In this document: piece by piece, positions 1 through 5,736 of the stretch
Layout of the letters: each line of letters starts with the position of its first letter
How positions within the stretch are numbered: position 1 is the stretch's first letter
Source: an uncultured bacterium
GTDB taxonomy: Bacteria > Patescibacteria > Paceibacteria > UBA9973 > Zambryskibacteraceae
Reading direction: 5' to 3'
DNA: 5,917 bases
NCBI GenBank assembly: GCA_903918125.1
Contig: CAIXDB010000049.1
Location: 1 to 5,917 of the forward strand
Position numbers and translations under genes: made by a program
The notes under the pieces: model-generated
Databases searched by the model: none
The model's input: only the letters and a program-made list of their open reading frames with translations
What the model was told of the DNA's origin: nothing

Positions 1-1319
1 GAGGCGGACATGGCGGTGGCAAGGTCAGTGCGGAGAAATTTTTTGTCGCCGGCAAGCGGATTTTCCACCTCTACGTCGCCCGCTGACACGAACGCATACG
101 TGTACACTTCCGAAAAACCGAGTTCGACGAGCACCGCACGAATTTTGTTCGTCACAAAATGAATCGGGTTGATGTCGTGCGTTGCGCTTCTGGGCAACTG
201 CACCGGCGCGATGTTTTCATACCCGTACAATCGCCCGACTTCCTCGGCAATATCTTCGGGCAGTGTCAGATCGAGTCGCTCGAGTGGCACAGTGATTTTG
301 ATTTCTTTCTCCCCTTTCTTTTCGACTTGTTCAGCAAAAATTTCCTGTCGTGCAAGCAGTGCGATAATTTTCTCCGCGTCAATCTGCACACCGAGTATGG
401 CTGAAATTTTCTCCGGAGTTGTGGAAATGGTGGCTGACCCCATTTTTTTTGGATACTCGTCGACACTGCCGACAACAACACCTCCGGCGATTTCGGAAAT
501 CAATTTCAGCGCGTACGGCAGAACGCGGTCAATGAGCGCGGGTGAAATGCCATTTTCAAAACGTTGCGAGGCATCCGTGCGCACACCGAGCAGTTTCGAC
601 GTTTTGCGTATCGACACCGCGTCGAAGTTGCACAGGGTCAGCACGATGTCCGTCGTCTCTTTCGTCACGCCATTGTCCGCACCACCCATCACACCGGCAA
701 CATCGAGCACGCGATCTTTATCGGCGAGCACCATTATCGTCTGGTCGAGCTCGTATTCTTTTTTATTGAGCAAGGTTATTTTCTCACTTTTTTTTGCTAG
801 TCGCGCAGACAAAGCTAAATTCCCGCGCCAATCAATTTGGATTTTTTTCGCGTCGAACGCGTGCGTCGGCTGACCAAATGCGTACATGAGATAGTTCGTG
901 ATATCGACAATCGAGTTGATTGGTCGCTGACCCATGACACGTAATTTTTCGGCGAGCCATTCCGGACTGTCGCCAATCTTTAAACCGGTGATGTGAATGG
1001 CCACAGCTCGCGCGCACAGTTTTGTTTCAATCGAGAATTTCACTTTTCCGCGTTTTTCAACCGCAAACGGAACAAGAAGCGGTTTGCGCGCGAGCTCGCA
1101 GACCGACGCAATTTCCGACGCGATTCCGTAGTGCGAAAGGCAATCATGCGCGCGGTTCGGCAAGATTTTCACATCGAGAATTTTGTCGCCCTCGCCGTTT
1201 TCTTTTACATTCTCCACACTTTCAATCTCGAACGAGTGCATCGTCAGCGCGTCCACAACCTTTTCGACAGGTGGCATGTTTTCAACATATTCTTTTAGCC
1301 AGTTGTATGAAACTTTCAT
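1..1319 (-). CDS. pheT: Phenylalanyl-tRNA synthetase beta subunit, 5' part; lacks the OB-fold domain
   Basis: Beta subunit of PheRS, which with PheS charges tRNA-Phe in the cytoplasm. The frame is open from the ATG at 1319 to the left edge (439 residues), so the C-terminus, where the anticodon-binding domain would lie, is not visible. Residues 1-36 match the usual PheT start (KVSYNWLKEYV, then ALTMHSFEIESVE). The sequence then passes directly to LPNRAHDCLSHYGIA (53-67), the equivalent of the TPNRADCLGxxGVARD region that follows the OB-fold domain in normal PheT; about 110 residues are absent. The B3/4 region follows (INSIVDITNYLM, GQPTHAFD, VAGVMGG at 207-213, RTDASQRFENGISP at 247-260), then B5 (about 290-370, ending EEVGRLYGYENI) and the start of the catalytic-like core (LGFSEVYTYAF). 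Start choice: the ATG lies one base after the pheS stop, with no Shine-Dalgarno, which suggests translational coupling. Identity is sure. Confidence 0.96.
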   Translation of the reverse strand, partial: MKVSYNWLKEYVENMPPVEKVVDALTMHSFEIESVENVKENGEGDKILDVKILPNRAHDCLSHYGIASEIASVCELARKPLLVPFAVEKRGKVKFSIETKLCARAVAIHITGLKIGDSPEWLAEKLRVMGQRPINSIVDITNYLMYAFGQPTHAFDAKKIQIDWRGNLALSARLAKKSEKITLLNKKEYELDQTIMVLADKDRVLDVAGVMGGADNGVTKETTDIVLTLCNFDAVSIRKTSKLLGVRTDASQRFENGISPALIDRVLPYALKLISEIAGGVVVGSVDEYPKKMGSATISTTPEKISAILGVQIDAEKIIALLARQEIFAEQVEKKGEKEIKITVPLERLDLTLPEDIAEEVGRLYGYENIAPVQLPRSATHDINPIHFVTNKIRAVLVELGFSEVYTYAFVSAGDVEVENPLAGDKKFLRTDLATAMSA

Positions 1320-1320
1320 A

Positions 1321-2106
1321 TTAAAATTGATTAACCAGTCGCAAGTCGCCTTGATAGAGCAAACGAACATCTTCAATGCCGTATTTAAGCATTGCCAACC
1401 TATCGATACCGTACCCAAATGCAAACCCAGAATATTCTTTCGGATCAACACCCACATTTTCCAAAACTTTCGGATGTACCATTCCGGACCCGCCGATCTC
1501 AATCCAACCGGTTGTTTTACAGGTTGAGCATCCTTTGCACCCTTCGGGCATAAGTGTTCCCTTACCCTCACATTTAAAACACGTCATATCTGTCTCGAAT
1601 GCCGGTTCAACGAAAGGAAAATAACTCGGTCGCAAACGCACGTTCATTTTTCTATCGAATAATTTTTCAAAAAAAGTTTCGAGTGTACCTTTTAAATGAG
1701 CGACGGAAATATTTTTGTCCACCACCAATGCTTCCACCTGAAAAAAGTGTGCCTCATGTGTTGCGTCAGTCGCCTCGTTCCGAAAAACTTTGCCGGGAGA
1801 AATGATGCGAATTGGCGGTTTGTGATTTTCCATGTAATGAATTTGCACGGATGAGGTCTGAGTCCGCAAAAGTTTTCGTGCATCAATCGGTTTGAGCCAA
1901 AACGTGTCTTGCATATCTCGAGCAGGATGGTGTTCCGGCACATTGAGCGCGTCAAAATTGTAGAATTCAGTCTCGATTTCCGGACCGTCGGCGACCGTGA
2001 ATCCCATTTCCTCGAAAATTTGCGTAATTTTCAAAATAACTTGCGACAGCGGGTGGAGATGGCCGCGTGTGGCATTTTTGTCCGAATTCATTTCGTCATT
2101 CTTCAT
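1321..2106 (-). CDS. pheS: Phenylalanyl-tRNA synthetase alpha subunit, short form with a cysteine cluster
   Basis: Catalytic class II subunit of PheRS: activates phenylalanine with ATP and transfers it to tRNA-Phe. Visible in order: class II start HPLSQVILKITQIFEEMGF (18-36), DGPEIETEFYNFDALNVPEHHPARD (40-64), RTQTSSVQI (81-89), motif 2 FRNEATDATHEAHFFQVEALVVD (108-130), and motif 3 GFAFGYGIDRLAMLKYGI (227-244), ending in DLRLVNQF. At 261 residues it is well short of the usual 330-340: the HP that starts the core is at residue 18 rather than about 107 as in E. coli, so the N-terminal tRNA-binding coiled coil is missing. An in-frame TAG at 2118-2116, with no start codon between it and 2106, rules out a longer protein. 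Residues 176-196 hold five cysteines (CX2C-X10-CX2CX2C), probably a zinc site; cysteine pairs at this place are known in some bacterial PheS. First gene of the pheS-pheT operon. Confidence 0.97.
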   Translation of the reverse strand: MKNDEMNSDKNATRGHLHPLSQVILKITQIFEEMGFTVADGPEIETEFYNFDALNVPEHHPARDMQDTFWLKPIDARKLLRTQTSSVQIHYMENHKPPIRIISPGKVFRNEATDATHEAHFFQVEALVVDKNISVAHLKGTLETFFEKLFDRKMNVRLRPSYFPFVEPAFETDMTCFKCEGKGTLMPEGCKGCSTCKTTGWIEIGGSGMVHPKVLENVGVDPKEYSGFAFGYGIDRLAMLKYGIEDVRLLYQGDLRLVNQF

Positions 2107-2112
2107 ATCGTC

Positions 2113-2142
2113 ACTCTACCACAAAAAGATTGAAATTTCCAA
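2113..2142 (-). promoter_or_regulatory. Possible pheST promoter
   Basis: On the minus strand TTGGAA (2142-2137) and TAGAGT (2118-2113) are separated by 18 bases. Transcription would start at about 2106, the A of the pheS ATG, giving a leaderless mRNA. The match is modest and the elements interleave with the stronger plus-strand promoter. If transcription instead starts farther upstream, inside the glycosyltransferase gene, GAG at about 2115 could act as a weak ribosome site. Confidence 0.3.
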
Positions 2143-2158
2143 GAAAAAAGCGTAGTAT
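2130..2158 (+). promoter_or_regulatory. Sigma-70-type promoter for the glycosyltransferase gene
   Basis: TTGAAA (2130-2135) and TAGTAT (2153-2158) have an ideal 17-base spacing. The expected start is about 2165, which leaves a leader of about 10 bases before the ATG at 2176. A Shine-Dalgarno-like AAAGGA lies at 2160-2165, so it would be kept only if transcription begins a few bases early. The promoter probably also serves the downstream thioredoxin-like gene. Confidence 0.6.
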
Positions 2159-2175
2159 CAAAGGAAATCACTCCA

Positions 2176-3429
2176 ATGCCAGAAGCGACAAACATACTTA
2201 TATATGTATTCCTTTTCACCGCGCTGTATTACGAGGTTTTTTTACTCATCACATATTTTGAACATCGCGAAGGAATGAAAGAGGAAAACAAACCGATTGA
2301 TGGCAAGCTCAAACATTTTCCAACCGTGTCTGTTATTATCCCCGTCTGGAACGAAGAAACGACACTCGGCAACACAGTACATTCGCTCTTGAACCTCGAC
2401 TATCCGAAAGATAAATTAAAAATCATCATCATCGACGACGGCTCAACCGATACGACGTGGGAGGTGGCGCAAAAATTCGCCAAACATCCACAAATCGAGT
2501 GCTACCACAAAGAAAACGGCGGCAAGCATACGGCGCTCAACTTCGGCTTAACTCACGTCACTTCAGAATTCGTCGGATGCCTCGACGCCGACTCGCTTGT
2601 CGACAAAGATGCGCTTCGACACATCATGTTGGCGTTTCAAGAACACAAAGACGTCGTGGTGGTCACACCGTCCATCCAAGTCTGGAAACCAAAAAACTTA
2701 CTGCAACTCATTCAGCGCGTAGAATACGGCTGGGGTATTTTCATCCGCAAAATGTTTTCGTATCTCGATGCAATGTACGTCACGCCCGGACCGTTTTCCA
2801 TTTTCCGTCGCGACCTGTTCGACAAAATCGGCACGTACCGTCACGCATACTTGACCGAAGACATGGAAATGGCTCTGCGCATTCAGAGTCAGCACTACAA
2901 AATGATCAACGCGCACAATGCAAAAGTCTACACCGTCGCGCCGAATACGCTCTATAAACTCTACAAGCAACGCCTCCGCTGGACGTACGGCTACATCAAA
3001 AACGCCATCGATTATCGCTACATGTTTTTCAAAAAAGAATACGGTAACCTCGGCTTTCTCGTCTTGCCCACCGCGGTCATTTCCATTTTCTCCAGTTTGT
3101 ATGTCATCAGTGTGACGCTCATCAAATTTTTTAACGAAGTGTGGACATACTACGTCAAATTCCAAACGGTCGGTTTCGACGTAAATCTCCATCCGCATTT
3201 CACACTCGACTGGTTCACCTTTCACACCGAAACCATCGCCGTGATGAGCATCATCGCCTTTCTCGGCACACTCACCCTGGTGTTTCTCTCGCGCAAAATG
3301 GCCGAGGGTCACGTGCGACTCGGCTGGGACCTCTTGTATTTTTTGACACTCTATGCTTTTATTGCCCCGTTGTGGCTTGCGAAAGCGGTGTGGAATGCGA
3401 CGTTCTCCGTCCGCACCACCTGGCGATAG
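2176..3429 (+). CDS. Family 2 membrane glycosyltransferase (processive beta-glycan synthase-like)
   Basis: Likely transfers sugar from a nucleotide-sugar donor at the inner face of the membrane to make or extend a surface polysaccharide. Layout (417 residues): one N-terminal membrane segment (about 7-28), a GT-A domain (about 50-270), then about three membrane segments (292-316, 353-371, 384-406). GT2 motifs are complete: VSVIIPVWNE (51-60), IIIIDDGSTD (83-92) with nucleotide-binding D87/D88, NGGKHTALNFGL (114-125), metal-binding DAD (137-139), TPGPFSIFRR (203-212), TEDMEMALR (227-235) with the expected catalytic base D229, and QRLRW (265-269), the QxxRW acceptor-site motif of processive synthases. 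The pattern resembles the poly-N-acetylglucosamine synthase (PgaC), NodC and hyaluronan synthase group, but donor and product cannot be read from sequence. No partner biosynthesis genes are visible. The start is supported by the promoter and by the membrane segment beginning right after it. Confidence 0.93.
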   Translation: MPEATNILIYVFLFTALYYEVFLLITYFEHREGMKEENKPIDGKLKHFPTVSVIIPVWNEETTLGNTVHSLLNLDYPKDKLKIIIIDDGSTDTTWEVAQKFAKHPQIECYHKENGGKHTALNFGLTHVTSEFVGCLDADSLVDKDALRHIMLAFQEHKDVVVVTPSIQVWKPKNLLQLIQRVEYGWGIFIRKMFSYLDAMYVTPGPFSIFRRDLFDKIGTYRHAYLTEDMEMALRIQSQHYKMINAHNAKVYTVAPNTLYKLYKQRLRWTYGYIKNAIDYRYMFFKKEYGNLGFLVLPTAVISIFSSLYVISVTLIKFFNEVWTYYVKFQTVGFDVNLHPHFTLDWFTFHTETIAVMSIIAFLGTLTLVFLSRKMAEGHVRLGWDLLYFLTLYAFIAPLWLAKAVWNATFSVRTTWR

Positions 3430-3440
3430 TATTATTATTC

Positions 3441-3498
3441 GGTGTCAAGGACTGCCCTTGACATTTGGCTTCGCATGTCAAAGGCAGTCTTTGACACC
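3441..3498. repeat. Composite palindrome: two inverted palindromic units (BIME-like)
   Basis: The 24-base arms 3441-3464 and 3475-3498 are inverted copies with two differences, separated by the 10-base loop TTGGCTTCGC. Each arm is itself palindromic: TGTCAAGG-ACTGC-CCTTGACA (3443-3463) and TGTCAAAG-GCAGT-CTTTGACA (3476-3496). The central five bases are reverse complements of each other, so the two units are the same element in opposite orientation. This is the layout of paired REP sequences (BIMEs). No T-run follows on the plus strand, so it is not a standard terminator. It fills most of the gap between the glycosyltransferase and thioredoxin-like genes and could stabilise or dampen the joint transcript. 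The structure is certain; its class is inferred. Confidence 0.85.
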
Positions 3499-3506
3499 TT
3501 ACTCAC

Positions 3507-4244
3507 ATGAACTCACGAAACGAAACAAATTGGAAAAAATATCTCTACACATTCATCATCACGGTGGCAATTTTCGCGACCGGCATTTACGTTTCGAATT
3601 ATTTCGGCCAGAAAAAGGTTGATGAGATTCGCGATATTCAGGACAGCATTTCACTCGATATTCTCTCATCTGAAACACAATTTTCGCTCCTCGAGCAGTC
3701 ATCCTGCCAAGACGTTGGCGGTACGAGCGCGCTCTCCTCACAACTCGGCTCGCTCGAAGACAAACTCTCCGCCGAGGAACAAGACCGCGGAGCAAACGAC
3801 CCGGAAGTGCTCACGTTGAAAAAATATTATTCGCTCCTCGAAATCAAAGATTATATTTTGATGCAAAAAATCAGCCAGGAATGCAAAACCACGCCGGTAT
3901 CCATCATTTATTTTTATTCCAACCAAGGCGACTGCGCCGACTGTCAGCGCGAGGGCTACGTCCTGACCGACCTGCGCGAGAAATATCCGACACTGCGCGT
4001 GTATTCTTTTGACTACAACCTCGACTTGTCCGCCGTGAAAACTCTGCTCGCCATCGACAAAATCGACGCCGACATGGGTACGAGTACCTTGCCCGCACTC
4101 TACATCACCAGCTCACCAAGCAAAGGAAAAAACTATTACGGTTTCCAGAGCGTCGAAACCCTCGAAGCCACCCCGCAACTCACCACCCTCCGCGCCGAAG
4201 AACTCGCCAGCTCGACCTCTGCCACAGGCACGGTGAAGAAATAA
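3507..4244 (+). CDS. Membrane-anchored thioredoxin-like protein with a CADC motif
   Basis: No named family recognised. The 245-residue protein has a short basic N-terminus, one membrane segment or uncleaved signal anchor (about 12-31), a polar helical stretch (about 35-127) and a C-terminal thioredoxin-like fold. Support for the fold: strand SIIYFYS (132-138), then CADC (143-146) at the start of a helix, a second strand LRVYSFDYN (163-171), and TLPALYI (194-200) with P196 in the place of the thioredoxin cis-proline. C67 and C126 flank the helical stretch and could form a second disulfide. The positive N-terminus predicts that the bulk of the protein lies outside the membrane, so a thiol-disulfide role there is plausible but unproven. 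The Ser/Thr/Ala-rich tail (234-245) looks disordered. The ATG has no Shine-Dalgarno and no clear own promoter, so co-transcription with the glycosyltransferase is likely. A strong terminator starts right after the stop. Confidence 0.85.
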   Translation: MNSRNETNWKKYLYTFIITVAIFATGIYVSNYFGQKKVDEIRDIQDSISLDILSSETQFSLLEQSSCQDVGGTSALSSQLGSLEDKLSAEEQDRGANDPEVLTLKKYYSLLEIKDYILMQKISQECKTTPVSIIYFYSNQGDCADCQREGYVLTDLREKYPTLRVYSFDYNLDLSAVKTLLAIDKIDADMGTSTLPALYITSSPSKGKNYYGFQSVETLEATPQLTTLRAEELASSTSATGTVKK

Positions 4245-4289
4245 AAATTAAAAAACACTTGACAATACATGTTAAGTGTTTTTTAATTT
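4245..4289. terminator. Bidirectional intrinsic terminator between convergent genes
   Basis: Perfect 16-base arms AAATTAAAAAACACTT (4245-4260) and AAGTGTTTTTTAATTT (4274-4289). Four more pairs (GACA with TGTT, one G-U) extend the stem to 20 bp around the loop ATACA. The A/T-rich outer stem supplies a U-tract in both directions. On the plus strand it begins directly after the thioredoxin-like stop codon; on the minus strand it begins 6 bases past the 3' end of tRNA-Ala. It should end both transcripts. Confidence 0.93.
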
Positions 4290-4294
4290 CCTCG

Positions 4295-4367
4295 TGGACC
4301 CTACAGGACTCGAACCTGCCACCCCCTCATTGCAAATGAGGTGCTCTACCAGATGAGCTAAGGGCCC
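4295..4367 (-). tRNA. tRNA-Ala (anticodon UGC)
   Basis: A 73-base cloverleaf: acceptor GGGCCCT/AGGGTCC, D stem GCTC/GAGC, anticodon stem CCTCA/TGAGG around loop TTTGCAA with anticodon TGC (plus-strand 4332-4334), T stem GCAGG/CCTGT and T loop TTCGAGT. The acceptor contains G3-U70, the classic alanine identity pair, and the discriminator base is A. CCA is not encoded; CGAG follows instead, so the end must be added by a nucleotidyltransferase. Transcribed leftward into the shared terminator. Confidence 0.98.
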
Positions 4368-4379
4368 GTTCACCACATG

Positions 4380-4408
4380 AGAATAGCAAAATTTTTAAAA
4401 ACACACAA
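4380..4408 (-). promoter_or_regulatory. Promoter for tRNA-Ala
   Basis: Minus-strand TTGTGT (4408-4403) and TATTCT (4385-4380) with a 17-base spacer put the start at about 4373, six bases before the mature tRNA 5' end. The -35 match is only partial; placement right upstream of the tRNA supports it. Confidence 0.5.
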
Positions 4409-4445
4409 GGCATACTTAATGTAACATGACATATGCAACGATGAC

Positions 4446-4474
4446 TTGTTTTTATTTTTAAAAATCATTAAGAT
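4446..4474 (+). promoter_or_regulatory. Possible promoter for the 61-residue gene
   Basis: TTGTTT (4446-4451) and TAAGAT (4469-4474) with a 17-base spacer predict a start near 4481, just before the GGAAGGA ribosome site. It shares the 130-bp spacer 4368-4497 with the divergent tRNA-Ala promoter; nothing else is apparent in that A/T-rich stretch. Confidence 0.45.
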
Positions 4475-4481
4475 TACCTGC

Positions 4482-4488
4482 GGAAGGA
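4482..4488 (+). promoter_or_regulatory. Shine-Dalgarno site of the 61-residue gene
   Basis: GGAAGGA, nine bases before the ATG at 4498. It is the clearest ribosome-binding site in the window and is the main reason for accepting the short gene that follows. Confidence 0.75.
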
Positions 4489-4497
4489 ACAGCTTTA

Positions 4498-4683
4498 ATG
4501 GACAACGAAAACTGCGTCATCACTTATCCGCAAACATCCCAACGGGAACAACGGAGTGCAGCTCTTGAGGCTATCTGTGAACTCAAGGCGACACTACCCG
4601 CTTTGTTTGATGAACAACGGGCTCACGTGCTGAATGATTTAGCATCCAAAATCGAGGCTGAGATTATGGCCTTGTCCCGTTAA
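4498..4683 (+). CDS. Small hypothetical protein (61 residues), helical and soluble
   Basis: Family not recognised. The product begins MDNENCVITYPQTSQREQ and then looks like two amphipathic helices: about 16-32 (EQRSAALEAICELKATL) and about 36-60 (LFDEQRAHVLNDLASKIEAEI), joined at a proline. This suggests a helical hairpin or a small dimer. There is no membrane segment, signal peptide or metal motif; two cysteines (6 and 27) are isolated. It is a monocistronic unit with its own candidate promoter, a strong ribosome site and hairpins after the stop, and no longer reading frame competes on either strand. Composition resembles its neighbours. It lies between tRNA-Ala and ddl, facing ddl convergently; the context does not indicate a function. 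Confidence 0.75.
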   Translation: MDNENCVITYPQTSQREQRSAALEAICELKATLPALFDEQRAHVLNDLASKIEAEIMALSR

Positions 4684-4694
4684 ACTGACAAGCT

Positions 4695-4734
4695 CGTTTG
4701 GTACCAAACGCTAGGCAACATTGTCTAGCGTTTT
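4695..4734 (+). terminator. Overlapping hairpins after the small gene, probable terminator
   Basis: The 16-base perfect palindrome CGTTTGGTACCAAACG (4695-4710) is followed by a 12-bp stem, AAACGCTAGGCA (4706-4717) with TGTCTAGCGTTT (4722-4733), loop ACAT, running into TTTT (4731-4734) and T-rich sequence with three ACTT copies. The two structures share AAACG (4706-4710), so only one can form fully at a time. The second is the likely terminator for the plus strand. In the ddl direction it is followed only by TTT and GG, so termination there would be weaker. Confidence 0.7.
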
Positions 4735-4749
4735 AACTTACTTACTTTT

Positions 4750-5730
4750 CTATTTCTCCTCCAACGCCAACCCGAGCACGTGGGTGATGAACTGTGGCAT
4801 GGTCACCCCAACGGCTTCGAGGGATTTTGGCATGAGCGACTGACTAGTCATGCCGGGCAAGGTGTTCACTTCCAGAAAATACACTCCGCGTCGCGGTGAG
4901 ACGATGAAATCCGAGCGTGAGTAGTGCGACAGCCCGAGCGTGTCGTGAATGCGTTTTGCCATTGCTTCGATTTCTTTTTTTGTCGACATGTCAAAATTGC
5001 CCGGACAGACTTCCCTGCTCTCGCCACTGTATTTGGCATGATAATCAAAAAGTTTTTTGTCCGGTGGCGGAATGATTTCTACCACGGGCAGAGCGTATGT
5101 GTCCTGTCCGCGAAAATTGTCAAGCACTCCGCACGTCGCCTCGCGTCCGGCAATATATTCCTCCACGATAGCACTTTCGTACGCGGACAAAATTGTTTCG
5201 AGAGCGATGAGAATTTCCGGATACGATTGCACAAAATACAATCCAATGGATGAGCCACCCGTGGCAGGTTTGACGATAAGCGGGTGCGGAATGGAGTGAA
5301 AAATTTCCTGCGCTTTTTCTTGGACAGAGTCGCTTCGACGCACGTACGCGCAGACCGGAGTTTTCACCCCCGCGTCTATGGCGCGCTGTTTGGTCAACCA
5401 CTTGTTCATCGATATGGCGGACGCGAGCCGGTCTGAGCCGGTGTAGTGCATGCCGTGATGGTCGAGAATTTCTTGCACACCGCCGTCCTCACCATACGCA
5501 CCGTGAAGCCCATTCCACACAACATCGACGTGTTTCAAGATGCGCCCCGGCTGACGCTCCATGCCATCCGTGTGCCACTGTCCGTTTTTGGAAATCAAAA
5601 TATCCACCGGTCGACACATCTGCGAGAGATGCGACAAAATGTTTGCGCCAGTTTTGAGCGACACGTCGTACTCGGGCGACGGTCCGCCACGGAGAACGCC
5701 GACGCGAAGTTGAGGCGAGAGAGTTTGCAT
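4750..5730 (-). CDS. ddl: D-alanine--D-alanine ligase
   Basis: Joins two D-alanines with ATP in the cytoplasm, supplying the dipeptide for the peptidoglycan stem. An ATP-grasp enzyme of 326 residues, slightly longer than typical DdlB (about 306). Motifs: GVLRGGPSPEYDVSL (11-25) with the N-terminal binding E20, HGAYGEDG (76-83), YTGSD (96-100), KPATGGSSIG (154-163) with ATP-binding K154, EEYIAGRE (190-197), DYHAKY (229-234), YSRSDFIV (270-277), and EVNTLPGMTSQS (287-298) with metal ligands E287 and N289. The tyrosine of AKY (Y234) corresponds to E. coli Tyr216, typical of ligases making D-Ala-D-Ala rather than D-Ala-D-Lac. The ATG at 5730 is chosen because homology begins within ten residues and the promoter abuts it. 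Stop is TAG. It implies the cell makes peptidoglycan; no other mur genes are in view. Confidence 0.97.
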   Translation of the reverse strand: MQTLSPQLRVGVLRGGPSPEYDVSLKTGANILSHLSQMCRPVDILISKNGQWHTDGMERQPGRILKHVDVVWNGLHGAYGEDGGVQEILDHHGMHYTGSDRLASAISMNKWLTKQRAIDAGVKTPVCAYVRRSDSVQEKAQEIFHSIPHPLIVKPATGGSSIGLYFVQSYPEILIALETILSAYESAIVEEYIAGREATCGVLDNFRGQDTYALPVVEIIPPPDKKLFDYHAKYSGESREVCPGNFDMSTKKEIEAMAKRIHDTLGLSHYSRSDFIVSPRRGVYFLEVNTLPGMTSQSLMPKSLEAVGVTMPQFITHVLGLALEEK

Positions 5731-5736
5731 ACAAAC

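Noticed and set aside
169..873. A 234-codon open frame on the plus strand across pheT
   Set aside because: It lies wholly antisense to conserved PheT sequence, has Ser/Thr-rich low-information composition and no ribosome site. It is a by-product of the codon bias of pheT.
2698..3312. A 204-codon open frame on the minus strand across the glycosyltransferase gene
   Set aside because: It is antisense to a gene with complete GT2 motifs; the product resembles no protein and has repetitive His/Asp/Glu composition, as expected from a reversed frame.
3441..3498. The nested palindrome as an intrinsic terminator of the glycosyltransferase gene
   Set aside because: The plus strand continues CTTACTCAC with no U-run, and the next gene has no clear promoter of its own, which favours read-through.
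4750..5730. Ddl as a D-Ala-D-Lac (vancomycin-resistance type) ligase
   Set aside because: The omega-loop AKY tyrosine typical of D-Ala-D-Ala ligases is present and no vanH- or vanX-like neighbour is visible.
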